From Bacteroidales bacterium (GTDB taxonomy: Bacteria; Bacteroidota; Bacteroidia; Bacteroidales; PUMT01): a stretch of DNA of 59,866 nt. Of this stretch, positions 1 through 9,402 are shown piece by piece. The translations under genes and the position numbers were made by a program. The stretch is from NCBI GenBank assembly GCA_007132715.1, contig SLOE01000014.1:1-59866 (forward strand), in the 5' to 3' direction. How positions within the stretch are numbered: position 1 is the stretch's first letter; each line of letters opens with the position of its first letter. Under the pieces are notes generated by a model. The model was given only the letters and a program-made list of their open reading frames with translations. It had not been told where the DNA came from and made no database searches.

Positions 1-1185
1 CTGAAGGATGACCGTGGAGCAGGGAGAGGCGATATGCTTATTCTGCATGATGTGACAGGACAAAAAATGGCGGAAATTGAAAAGCAGGAGAGTGAGGAGA
101 AGTTCGGGATCATATTTGATAATGCACCCCTAGGACTGATGTATTTTGATATTAACGGGCTTATTGAAGTATGCAATGAATATTTTGTCAGCCTGATGGG
201 CTCAAGCGAGGAGAGGCTTATAGGTCTGAGCATTAAAAAACTGCCGGACAAGAGAATTGTCAATGCCGTCAGGAAGTCACTCGATGGTAAACGGGCTGTT
301 TTTCAGGGCCGTTACACCTCGGTAACAGGGGGGCGGACAGTGTATGTAAGGGCTGTTTTCGAACCGGTATTTTCAATCAAGGGCAAGGTAGAGGGAGGCA
401 TGTGCATTGTTGAGGATATCACGGAACGCAAGGTTGCAGAGGACAAAATAAAAAAGGCCAACAGGGAGTTGAAAAAGATCAATGCCGAGAAGGACAGGTT
501 CTTTTCCATACTTGCACATGATCTTCGCAGCCCCTTCAGCTCGTTTCTCGGCTACACAGATATCCTGCAAGACAGTATCGGCACCATGTCGGCCGATATG
601 CTTCACACTATAGTCTCCAGCATGAAGGAGTCTGCCAACAATCTTTACGGTCTGCTTGAGAACCTTTTGCAATGGTCACGCATTCAGCAGGGGTTGACCG
701 ATTATTACCCGGAAAACCTGAATGTGAGGGAGAGAATACTGGACTGCGTGGAACCTCTCCTTTCATTTGCCAACGGCAAGGCTATTGATGTCATATATGA
801 CCTGCCTGATGATATTGCAGTTACCGGAGACCGTAAGATGTTCGATACCGTGGCGAGGAACCTTTTTACCAATGCCGTTAAATTTACTCCCCGCCGGGGC
901 TCGGTAGGGATTTATGCCATAAACACCGGTGATGGTTTCACCGAAATATGCTTCAGTGATACGGGTATTGGCATGGATAAAAAAATGGCGGACAGTCTCT
1001 TCAGGCTGGATGTAAAAACCTCAAGGGAGGGTACTGAAGGTGAGCCCAGTACCGGACTCGGACTTATACTATGCCAGGAGTTTATGAGTCGCCAGGGCGG
1101 TGCGATAAGGGTTGAGAGCAGGGAAGGCGAGGGTAGCAGGTTTTACCTGAAATACAGGAAATCAACCTCCCGGGTCGGCAATTAA
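1..1185 (+). CDS. PAS-domain sensor histidine kinase (5' truncated by window edge)
   Basis: Frame is open to base 1 (LKDDRGAGRGDMLILHDVTGQK...). PAS region followed by H-box FFSILAHDLRSPFSSFLGY, N-box NLFTNAVKFTP, G-box DTGIGM and GLGL. Confidence 0.88.
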   Translation: MKDDRGAGRGDMLILHDVTGQKMAEIEKQESEEKFGIIFDNAPLGLMYFDINGLIEVCNEYFVSLMGSSEERLIGLSIKKLPDKRIVNAVRKSLDGKRAVFQGRYTSVTGGRTVYVRAVFEPVFSIKGKVEGGMCIVEDITERKVAEDKIKKANRELKKINAEKDRFFSILAHDLRSPFSSFLGYTDILQDSIGTMSADMLHTIVSSMKESANNLYGLLENLLQWSRIQQGLTDYYPENLNVRERILDCVEPLLSFANGKAIDVIYDLPDDIAVTGDRKMFDTVARNLFTNAVKFTPRRGSVGIYAINTGDGFTEICFSDTGIGMDKKMADSLFRLDVKTSREGTEGEPSTGLGLILCQEFMSRQGGAIRVESREGEGSRFYLKYRKSTSRVGN

Positions 1186-1197
1186 ATATTTGGTTAT

Positions 1198-1205
1198 TAT
1201 CTTTG
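1198..1205 (+). promoter_or_regulatory. Bacteroidota -7 element TAtcTTTG (in TATCTTTGCA) upstream of DAHP synthase
   Basis: Matches TAnnTTTG; ~100 nt upstream of the start codon; no clear -33 TTG at the usual spacing. Confidence 0.4.
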
Positions 1206-1304
1206 CATAATTTTCAGGGCCGGTATTGCTGCCGGCTTCGGGGCAGAGGACAGTTGTCCTTGGCAAAGGCCCCGGCCGTTTCATAATATACATTTTACCA
1301 CCAT

Positions 1305-2387
1305 ATGCCAAAGCTGAACGGAGTAACCGACAAGCGGGTCAAGTATTACAGGATGCTGCCCAGACCGGCTGAATTTGTAAAAGCCATGCCATTGGGCGAT
1401 ACCGGCAGAAAGGTTGTTGAAAGATCAAGGCAGGAGATCACAGCCGTTATAAAGGGAGAGGACAAAAGAAAACTGCTTATAACAGGCCCCTGTTCAATTC
1501 ATGATGCCGGGCAGGCCGGAGAGCTTGCCTGCAGGATAGCGCAAATGGCAAAGGAGGTAAGCGACCAGTTTCTGGTAATAGGGCGTTTTTACTTTGAAAA
1601 GCCCAGGACCGTGGATGGCTGGAAAGGACTGGTCTATGATCCGCACATAAATAATTCCTGTGATATAGAGAAAGGTCTCGAACTTGCCAGGAAGGTGCTT
1701 ATACATGCCGTAGATGAGTGCGGGCTCCCTGCAGCGACTGAATTTTTAAACCCCTTCACCCCTCAGTACTATTCGGACCTGGTTTCCTGGACGGCTGTGG
1801 GGGCGCGTACCAGTGAAACCCAGCTTTACCGGGAGATGATGTCGGGCCTGTCGATGCCGGTTGGCTACAAGAACAGCACCCGGGGTGATATAGACACTGC
1901 TGTAAACTCCCTTATTGCACTGAGGAATGAAACCTGCTTCATCGGGATTGACCAGGACGGTAATGCCAGTATCGTGGCAACCACGGGAAATGATACGGGT
2001 CACCTTGTTTTGCGCGGAGGTGCCGGGCCTAACTACCAGAAGGATAGTGTTATGTTTGCTCTTGAGGTGATGAAAGAGAGGGGGCTGTCCAACGGGGTGG
2101 TGATAGACTGCAGTCACGGAAACACCGGCGGAGATTACCATAAGCAGCACCTGGTCTTTGATGATGTTATTGAACAGATATGCCGGGGCAACGAGAAGAT
2201 AGCCGGAATAATGACGGAGACAAACCTGGTCGGAGGCCGGCAGCCCATCGGGAAGGACCTTACCGGCTTTGACATGTCAACTCTTAAATACGGGGTTTCC
2301 ATTACCGATGCCTGCCTTGGTTTTGATGAGACCCGTGAGCTGGTGCTGAGGAGTGCAGATAAACTGCGGAAAAGAAACAGTGCCTGA
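1305..2387 (+). CDS. aroG: 3-deoxy-7-phosphoheptulonate synthase (class I DAHP synthase)
   Basis: LLITGPCSIHD, RFYFEKPRTVDGWKGL, GYKNSTRGD and VIDCSHGNTGGDYHKQ motifs of AroF/G/H. Confidence 0.93.
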   Translation: MPKLNGVTDKRVKYYRMLPRPAEFVKAMPLGDTGRKVVERSRQEITAVIKGEDKRKLLITGPCSIHDAGQAGELACRIAQMAKEVSDQFLVIGRFYFEKPRTVDGWKGLVYDPHINNSCDIEKGLELARKVLIHAVDECGLPAATEFLNPFTPQYYSDLVSWTAVGARTSETQLYREMMSGLSMPVGYKNSTRGDIDTAVNSLIALRNETCFIGIDQDGNASIVATTGNDTGHLVLRGGAGPNYQKDSVMFALEVMKERGLSNGVVIDCSHGNTGGDYHKQHLVFDDVIEQICRGNEKIAGIMTETNLVGGRQPIGKDLTGFDMSTLKYGVSITDACLGFDETRELVLRSADKLRKRNSA

Positions 2388-2502
2388 TGGCAGGTTCTGT
2401 CCGGTCCCTGTCAAATGAACCCTGCAGACCAAAAGTTTGTAACCTTTGTCCGGGCTCTTTCAGCAATAATATCCGGTGCATTGAGGGGTCAGTGTTCGCA
2501 GA

Positions 2503-3357
2503 TCAGCTGTTTTCCCTGTTCCATGTTTCTATTGCCAGCCTTACGCTTCCGTGCTTCAGAAGCAGGTCCCTCGCCTGATCGGCATCCAGGTTGAGCTCTT
2601 CCATTATCATCCTGGTGCCTCGCCGGACCAGCTTGTTGTTTGTAAGCTGCATGTTGATCATCCTGTTCCCCTTAACCTTGCCAAGCTTGATCATAAGTGA
2701 GGTGGTTATCATGTTCAGTATCATCTTCTGGGCTGTTCCTGCTTTCATCCTGGTGCTGCCCGTCAGGAATTCCGGACCCACGACAGCCTCAACAGCTATT
2801 TCGGCCGCCTCCGTTACGGGAGAACCGGGATTGCATGTTATGCAACCGGTAAGAAGCCCTTCGCGCCTTGCCTGTTGAAGTCCCCCAACCACATAGGGAG
2901 TGGTACCCGAAGCTGCAATGCCAATTATCGTGTCGTGCCGGTTTATATCGAACCTTTTCATGTCTTCCCATGCCTGTCCGGGATCATCCTCTGCCTTCTC
3001 CACTGCTTTTCGCAGGGCAACGTCGCCACCCGAAATAAGTCCGATAACCATGTTGCCGGGTACCCCGAATGTAGGGGGCAGCTCTGAGGCATCAAGCACT
3101 CCCAGCCTGCCGCTGGTGCCCGATCCTATATAGAATACCCTGCCTCCCTGCTCCATCCTGGGCAGTATCTCATTGATAAGTCTCTCTATCTGGGGAAGGG
3201 CTTTTCTGACAGCCTTATGCACCAGTCCATCCTCCCGGTTGATAGCCCCGACAAGTTCCCGGACTGACATTTTTTCCAGGTCCTGGTATCTGGAGGGCTG
3301 TTCGGTAATGATCTTTCTGAGGTCTTCGTCCTCTCTTTTGTCCATACGTTGCGTCAT
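2503..3357 (-). CDS. murQ: N-acetylmuramic acid 6-phosphate etherase
   Basis: Sugar-isomerase (SIS) fold with GRVFYIGSGTSGRLGVLDASELPPTFG and GPEFLTGSTRMKAGTAQKMILNM, typical of MurQ. Confidence 0.95.
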   Translation of the reverse strand: MTQRMDKREDEDLRKIITEQPSRYQDLEKMSVRELVGAINREDGLVHKAVRKALPQIERLINEILPRMEQGGRVFYIGSGTSGRLGVLDASELPPTFGVPGNMVIGLISGGDVALRKAVEKAEDDPGQAWEDMKRFDINRHDTIIGIAASGTTPYVVGGLQQARREGLLTGCITCNPGSPVTEAAEIAVEAVVGPEFLTGSTRMKAGTAQKMILNMITTSLMIKLGKVKGNRMINMQLTNNKLVRRGTRMIMEELNLDADQARDLLLKHGSVRLAIETWNRENS

Positions 3358-3367
3358 AATAACTGTG

Positions 3368-4219
3368 TCAGGTTTTGTTTTCGTTATGGTAATTCAGCAG
3401 ACCCTCCATTGGCGCCCTTGTGATTATACCGGTCGAAAAACCGGCTTCATCTGCCGACCGGACCAGAATATCTTTGAAGTGCCATCCTATGCTGCCCGTC
3501 ACGTTGACCGGCATGGTTTCTGCCTCGGGATACTGCCTGATGTTGCGGTTGAAAAACTCAGAAAAGCTTTCACTGATTAGCCGGTAAACTGCAGGATTCC
3601 CGGTGTGCTCTGCCAGGAAATGGGTGAACCGGGCCATGAACCTGTTCGGGAAAGGCTTCCGGTAGACATGCTCCAGTATCTCTGCCGGCTCAAGCCTGTA
3701 TTTTTTGTAGAAATCCTCGCGTACCTGTTCCGGGAGCTGGTTTTTAAGTACATCAGACAGCAGTTTCCTGCCAAGTACCGTGCCGCTGCCCTCATCGCCA
3801 AGTATATAGCCCAGCGGGGATACATGCCTTACTATTTTGCTGCCGTTATAGTAACATGAATTGGAACCGGTACCCATTATGGCCGCTATACCCGGACGGT
3901 TGCCGCAAAGTGAGCGTGCAGCCGCCATAAGGTCCGATTCGACATATATCCTTTCTGCCTGAAAGAAATGCCCGAGAGGCCTTCTGACCTCCTCGTTCTT
4001 TTGCGGATTGGCACACCCCGCACCGTAAAAGAATATTGCGCTGTAGGGACCCCTCTGCAGCGTGAATTCAGCTTCAAGGGTTTGTGATATCTCATCCGGA
4101 CTTTGCAGAAACGGATTGATGCCTGCCGTTGTGCAGCACATCTCTTCCGTGTCCGGACCGCCGGAAATACACCAGGTTGTTTTTGTAGATCCGCTGTCTG
4201 CTACAAGAATCATGTTCAT
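3368..4219 (-). CDS. BadF/BadG/BcrA/BcrD-type ATPase, probable MurNAc/GlcNAc kinase (MurK-like)
   Basis: ASKHA kinase motifs MILVADSGSTKTTW, GIAAIMGTGSNSCYYNG, ILGDEGSGTVLGRKLL; 10 bp upstream of murQ on the same strand. Confidence 0.85.
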   Translation of the reverse strand: MNMILVADSGSTKTTWCISGGPDTEEMCCTTAGINPFLQSPDEISQTLEAEFTLQRGPYSAIFFYGAGCANPQKNEEVRRPLGHFFQAERIYVESDLMAAARSLCGNRPGIAAIMGTGSNSCYYNGSKIVRHVSPLGYILGDEGSGTVLGRKLLSDVLKNQLPEQVREDFYKKYRLEPAEILEHVYRKPFPNRFMARFTHFLAEHTGNPAVYRLISESFSEFFNRNIRQYPEAETMPVNVTGSIGWHFKDILVRSADEAGFSTGIITRAPMEGLLNYHNENKT

Positions 4220-4245
4220 TTGTTTTTGGTAATGCCGGTTTTATG

Positions 4246-4253
4246 CAAAGATA
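4246..4253 (-). promoter_or_regulatory. Bacteroidota -7 element TAtcTTTG (TATCTTTGCATAA) upstream of the kinase-murQ pair
   Basis: Minus-strand match to TAnnTTTG, ~27 nt upstream of the start codon; shares TATCTTTGCATAA with the site before aroG. Confidence 0.4.
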
Positions 4254-4299
4254 AAAAAAAGGAAGATGCAGGAACCAGCACCTGCCCGGCAACATACTT

Positions 4300-7200
4300 T
4301 TGACATTTTTTACTCATCAAAAAATGGTTATTTTAGCGCACAATGAAACATGTCACCTTGAACCGGTAATTAATAAACGCCTCTATATGAGCTTGCTTTC
4401 CCCAGTCCTGGCTTTTTACCCGTTAACCGGACCGGTATCAATCCCGGAGGGACATCATGGCAGAAGCAGTTATACGGGCAGTGTGCCGGAACGAATAACT
4501 GCAAGGTGGCTGCTGACGTTATTCCTGTTACTTATTACTGCCATCCCGGCCGCCTCCCAGTCCCCAAGGGAACAGCGCCTTTCCGGGAGGGCCATGAACC
4601 GCCTCGAAGATGTCTCAGATCTTTTCACAGGCTGGCATCACCTGGGGCAGATGGGGGTTGACAGTGTGGCTGTTGATATAATAAATAATAAGGTATCCGT
4701 ATGGCTGAGCAGTCCGGTCACCCATATCCCCATTCGCTTTCCATGGCTTGAGTCATTGCGTGCAGATCTGCACAACCGGCTCGGATTCCGGTTCAGGAAC
4801 TATGAAATACTACTCTTTTCGGCCGGAAGGAGGCTTGAGGAATACATACCCAACTATTACAGGGCGCCATATATTGACCTGGATTCTTCGAGGATGACCG
4901 CAGCCATGGCAGACAGACCTCCTGTGGTTGCAGGTTCAGGATATACCGGAGATATTCCCGGACCCGGCACAGGAGTGGCCGGAACGAAAGCCCCGCCCCG
5001 CCAGCTCGTACGGCGGCAGGACAGGGAGTATTTTGGCGGGGGACTGTCGGGGGCGCACATTGCGCTCTGGCCAAGCCACGGTTATTATTATGAAGCTTCC
5101 CGCGACCGGTGGGAGTGGCAGAGAGCCCGGCTTTACAGTACCATAGAGGACCTGTATCCTTTTGCCTATATACGTCCTTACCTGTTGCCGATGCTTGAAA
5201 ATGCCGGTGCCACAGTGCTTCTGCCCAGGGAGAGGGATATCCGGCACCACGAGGTGGTGGTTGATAATGACGGTTCACACGGCTCTTCTGAAATTGTAAT
5301 AACCGGCGGTGAAAGAAACGGATGGGAGACGGTACCGGGGGGCTTTGCACTATCCGACACCCTGTTTGAAGGTGATAACCCTTTCAGGAAAGGGACACAT
5401 CTCAGGTTGCGGGCAGAAGGCGATGCCGATGCGTCTGTAACCTATATACCCGCTATACCGGATTGCGGAGAGTATGCTGTCTACGTCTCATGGGCTAAAG
5501 CAACGGAAAATGTGCAGGATGTAATATATACCGTTAACCATACAGGTGGAATCACACGTTTTATGGCGGACCAGACCATGGGTTACGGTACATGGATCTA
5601 CCTGGGGACATTTATGTTCAGGGAGGGAGCCGATATGGCGGCGGGCAGCGTGACCGTTTCCGTCCCGCCCGGGGCCGGCGGATATATTACAACTGATGCT
5701 GTGCGTTTCGGGGGCGGAACCGGCAATGTTGCAAGGAGGGCAGCGGACGAATATGTACAGTCCCTCTGGTCATTGCACGATGACGGCACCCTGGCAGAGA
5801 AAAGAGATTATGCTGACCCGGCCCTTCAACCGGAATGGAAGCTGAGCGGCAGGCCCCGCTATATGGAAGGGGCGCGTTACTGGCTTCAGTACGCGGGAAT
5901 GCCCGACTCATCGGTGTACAGCCTTAACCGGGGCCGCAACGACTACAACGACGACTTCATGTCACGGGGGGAGTGGGTTAACTACCTGATGGGCGCGCCG
6001 CTTACCCTGACCGGCGAACCCGATCCCGGGAGCCCCCTTATTCCCGTCGACGCGGTGCTGGCCTTTCATACCGATGCGGGCGTGACACCATCCGATTCGG
6101 TAATCGGCACACTGGCAATTTACAGCAGTGTGCGGACAGGCGGTGTGTTTCACGACGGCCGCTCCCGTATGGCCTCGCGCGACCTGTCAGATATAATACA
6201 GACCCAGATAGTAGAGGATATAAGGTTGCAGACCGACGGGCGGTGGACCAGGAGGGGGTTATGGGACAGGCAGTACTCGGAGGCATGGAGGCCGCATGCC
6301 CCGGCACTCCTTCTCGAGCTGCTATCACACCAGAACCTGGCTGACATGCGGTTCGGACTTGATCCGCGGTTCAGGTTCCTGGTAAGCCGGTCAATCTACA
6401 AGGGGATGCTCAGGTACCTGGCCTGGGAGCAGGGAAGGGAACCGGTGGTTCAGCCGCTTTCGCCCGAAGGCATGTATATACACTATTTGGGGGGCTCTGC
6501 CGTCCGGCTCGGCTGGAGGGAACAGGAGGACCCTTTTGAGCCCACCGCCGTGGCTGAAGGTTATATTGTCCATACCAGGATAGAGAATGGCGGCTTCGAT
6601 AACGGAAAGCGGACCACGCAGACATTTATGGATATTGACCTTCCGGAGAGCGGAACGATCTACGGTTTCAGAGTGACTGCAGTTAACAGCGGCGGAGAGA
6701 GCCTGCCCGGAGAGATACTTTCGGTTTTGCTGCCCGGTGAACAGGAGCAGCCGGGGGCTGCCCGGGAGGGAGCAGGTGAGGTGAGGCCCGTGCTGGTTGT
6801 GAACGGCTTTACGCGTGTTTCAGGACCGGCAGTATTTGATGAAGGAGAGCTTGGGGGACTGGCCCTGTGGGATGATGCGGGGGTAGGACACAGGTATGAT
6901 TTCAGCCATACCGGTGCACAATACGATTTCAGAAGACCCAGCGAATGGCTGGATGATGATTCCCCGGGCTGGGGCGCCAGCTATGCCGATATGGAGGGCA
7001 GGGTGATACCCGGCAACAGTTTTGATTACCCGGCGCTCTACGGCAGGGTGCTCAGGGAGGCAGGGTATACGTTCATTTCAGCCGGCAGGGAGGCTTTTGA
7101 GCAGGGTTTGTATGAACCGGCCGATTATGCGGCGCTCATACTGATTTTCGGCGAGCAGCGTGGCGTTCAAGAGTGGAATGATCCCGTATCGGTATGCTTC

Positions 7201-7752
7201 AAGGTGTTCACTCCCGGGATGATGGATGCGGTGAGGAGATTTGCGGACCATGGTACCGGGATAATGGTTACAGGTGCCTATATCGGAACCGACATGGTCG
7301 AAAGAAAAGATACACTGGCTGCAAATTTTGCACGGGATGTGCTCGGCTACACGTGGCGCACCAACCATGCATGCAACAGCGGTGCTGTTTACCTGACGGG
7401 CCGCACCCCTTACGGATTTCCTGAAGAGATAGGCTTCAATGCCGGGTACGACCCTGATATCTATACCGCAGAAGCACCGGATGCAATTGAACCTGCCGGT
7501 GAGAAGAGTATGCGCCTGTACAGGTACTCAGCTACAAAGACGAGTGCGGCAGTGCTGAAGTACGGCGACCGGAGGGTTGCGGCATTCGGTTTCCCTTTTG
7601 AGACCATCAAGTGCGATGAGCAGAAGCTTCATATGATGGATGCTGTCATGCGGTTCCTTAAAGGCGGGGTTGGTATGGGGGCTGACAATGCGAATCCCCG
7701 GACGGCCCTCCCGTTTTCCGGAACCTTTGACGCTCCCGGGCTTAAATTTTAG
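4300..7752 (+). CDS. Secreted N-acetylmuramoyl-L-alanine amidase-like protein with golvesin-like insertion, FnIII-like region and C-terminal domain (often auto-annotated 'xanthan lyase')
   Basis: Signal peptide RWLLTLFLLLITAIPAASQ; the true start may be GTG at 4483. Amidase_3-like blocks: HIALWPSHGYYYE...LENAGATVLLPRERD, then AVLAFHTDAG and APALLLELLSHQNLADM. Golvesin-like block GTWIYLGTFMFREG...GGYITTDAVRFGGG. Confidence 0.75.
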   Translation: MTFFTHQKMVILAHNETCHLEPVINKRLYMSLLSPVLAFYPLTGPVSIPEGHHGRSSYTGSVPERITARWLLTLFLLLITAIPAASQSPREQRLSGRAMNRLEDVSDLFTGWHHLGQMGVDSVAVDIINNKVSVWLSSPVTHIPIRFPWLESLRADLHNRLGFRFRNYEILLFSAGRRLEEYIPNYYRAPYIDLDSSRMTAAMADRPPVVAGSGYTGDIPGPGTGVAGTKAPPRQLVRRQDREYFGGGLSGAHIALWPSHGYYYEASRDRWEWQRARLYSTIEDLYPFAYIRPYLLPMLENAGATVLLPRERDIRHHEVVVDNDGSHGSSEIVITGGERNGWETVPGGFALSDTLFEGDNPFRKGTHLRLRAEGDADASVTYIPAIPDCGEYAVYVSWAKATENVQDVIYTVNHTGGITRFMADQTMGYGTWIYLGTFMFREGADMAAGSVTVSVPPGAGGYITTDAVRFGGGTGNVARRAADEYVQSLWSLHDDGTLAEKRDYADPALQPEWKLSGRPRYMEGARYWLQYAGMPDSSVYSLNRGRNDYNDDFMSRGEWVNYLMGAPLTLTGEPDPGSPLIPVDAVLAFHTDAGVTPSDSVIGTLAIYSSVRTGGVFHDGRSRMASRDLSDIIQTQIVEDIRLQTDGRWTRRGLWDRQYSEAWRPHAPALLLELLSHQNLADMRFGLDPRFRFLVSRSIYKGMLRYLAWEQGREPVVQPLSPEGMYIHYLGGSAVRLGWREQEDPFEPTAVAEGYIVHTRIENGGFDNGKRTTQTFMDIDLPESGTIYGFRVTAVNSGGESLPGEILSVLLPGEQEQPGAAREGAGEVRPVLVVNGFTRVSGPAVFDEGELGGLALWDDAGVGHRYDFSHTGAQYDFRRPSEWLDDDSPGWGASYADMEGRVIPGNSFDYPALYGRVLREAGYTFISAGREAFEQGLYEPADYAALILIFGEQRGVQEWNDPVSVCFKVFTPGMMDAVRRFADHGTGIMVTGAYIGTDMVERKDTLAANFARDVLGYTWRTNHACNSGAVYLTGRTPYGFPEEIGFNAGYDPDIYTAEAPDAIEPAGEKSMRLYRYSATKTSAAVLKYGDRRVAAFGFPFETIKCDEQKLHMMDAVMRFLKGGVGMGADNANPRTALPFSGTFDAPGLKF

Positions 7753-7802
7753 ACTTTGATAATGACATATAAACTGAAACCAAACATAAAAACTTTTAAA
7801 CC

Positions 7803-9287
7803 ATGGAACAGCGGATAACATGTTTCCTCCAGGCCGGTAATACCGGCGACCTGCTTGAAACACTCAGGCAGCTTGACCTTTCAGGTGTATCAAGGCGGTC
7901 ATATATATTCGGCAAAAAAGATGATGCGGAGTCCGCCCTGCCCGAATCGGCCGAAATGCTTGATGTCCTGTCAATGCTTTCAACGGCTGCCGTTAAGAAG
8001 ATGGCCTCCCTGACCGATACCGATTATGTGCTCATATATACAAAATCCCTTCCGCTGAAGCTCGGAGAACATGCCCTGCGCCGCATGATACAGGTAGCCG
8101 ATGATACGGGTGCAGGAATGGTGTATTCAGACTATTTCGAGGTGAAAGAGGGTGAGGTGAGGCCATGCCCGGTGATCGATTATCAGCAGGGCAGCCTTCG
8201 TGATGATTTCAACTTCGGGTCGGTCATGCTCTACCGCACGGCGGCACTCAAAAGGGCTGTTGCAAAAATTCCCGAAGAATATCAGTTCGCAGGCCTTTAC
8301 TACCTGCGGCTCAGGGTTTCAGAGAAGCACCGCCTTTTCAGGATCCCCGAGTACCTCTATACCGAGATGGAGACCGACACCCGCAAGTCGGGCCAGAAGA
8401 TGTTCGACTACGTCGATCCGCGCAACAGGCAGATGCAGATAGAGATGGAGCGGGCATGCACCGGGCATCTCAAATCCATTGGAGGATGGCTGAAGCCGGA
8501 ATTCAAGGATGCAGACCTTACACAGGGCTCTTTTCCCGTTGAGGCATCGGTCATCATACCTGTCAGGAACAGGGTGAAAACCATTACCGACGCTGTCAGA
8601 TCGGTCCTTGACCAGAAAACCGGTATCCCTTTTAACCTGATAGTGGTGGACAACCATTCGTCCGACGGCACGACTGAACTGCTAAAAGAATTTGCAGCTT
8701 CTGACAACCGTTTGATACATGTGGTGCCGGTAAGGGATGACCTTGGAATTGGCGGCTGCTGGAACGAGGGGGCCTTCCATGAGCAGTGCGGAAGGTTTGC
8801 AATTCAGCTTGACAGCGATGACCTGTATATTGACGAAAATGTTGTTCAGAGGATCGTTGATGAGTTCTACGCCCAGCAGTGTGTCATGATAGTGGGCAGT
8901 TACAGGATGGTCAATTTCGGGCTTGAGGAGATACCTCCCGGACTTATTGACCACCGGGAGTGGACACCCGGCAACGGGAGGAACAATGCTTTGAGGATTA
9001 ACGGCCTGGGGGCTCCCAGGGCGTTCTTTACACCTGTTTTACGTGAGATAAGGCTGCCCAATGTGAGCTATGGAGAGGATTATGCACTGGGACTGGCAAT
9101 TTCGCGGCATTACCAGATAGGCAGGATCTATGACCCGTTGTACCTGTGCCGGAGGTGGGAAGAGAATACTGATGCATCGCTCGATATACAGAAGCTTAAT
9201 GCACATAACACCTACAAGGACAGGATAAGGACCATTGAACTGCTTGCAAGGATCGCCCTGAACAGGAATGAGGCCGGGGGCGAATGA
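7803..9287 (+). CDS. Family 2 glycosyltransferase with additional N-terminal degenerate GT-A-like half
   Basis: [38 protein letters not shown] and QLDSDD motifs in the C-terminal half; N-terminal [15 protein letters not shown] resembles a GT2 segment. Confidence 0.85.
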   Translation: MEQRITCFLQAGNTGDLLETLRQLDLSGVSRRSYIFGKKDDAESALPESAEMLDVLSMLSTAAVKKMASLTDTDYVLIYTKSLPLKLGEHALRRMIQVADDTGAGMVYSDYFEVKEGEVRPCPVIDYQQGSLRDDFNFGSVMLYRTAALKRAVAKIPEEYQFAGLYYLRLRVSEKHRLFRIPEYLYTEMETDTRKSGQKMFDYVDPRNRQMQIEMERACTGHLKSIGGWLKPEFKDADLTQGSFPVEASVIIPVRNRVKTITDAVRSVLDQKTGIPFNLIVVDNHSSDGTTELLKEFAASDNRLIHVVPVRDDLGIGGCWNEGAFHEQCGRFAIQLDSDDLYIDENVVQRIVDEFYAQQCVMIVGSYRMVNFGLEEIPPGLIDHREWTPGNGRNNALRINGLGAPRAFFTPVLREIRLPNVSYGEDYALGLAISRHYQIGRIYDPLYLCRRWEENTDASLDIQKLNAHNTYKDRIRTIELLARIALNRNEAGGE

Positions 9288-9402
9288 CATGATTATTTCT
9301 TCGGCGGGAACCTGATGGCAGCGACTACCTGCCGGCGGGTTAACAGCGAACGACATATTTATTGCTCACGGCGTAACGGGTGTAATTAACTAAAATCGAT
9401 TT

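Noticed and set aside
2387-2578. 63-aa plus-strand ORF directly after aroG
   Set aside because: Overlaps the murQ 3' end antisense and has no coding-like features.
4300-4482. N-terminal extension of the amidase-like ORF
   Set aside because: The segment before GTG 4483 precedes the signal peptide and looks like upstream leader read in frame; the true start is probably downstream.
4793-5350. 185-aa minus-strand ORF opposite the amidase-like gene
   Set aside because: Overlaps several other frame-shadow ORFs in a GC-rich coding region; Pro/Arg/Ser-rich composition.
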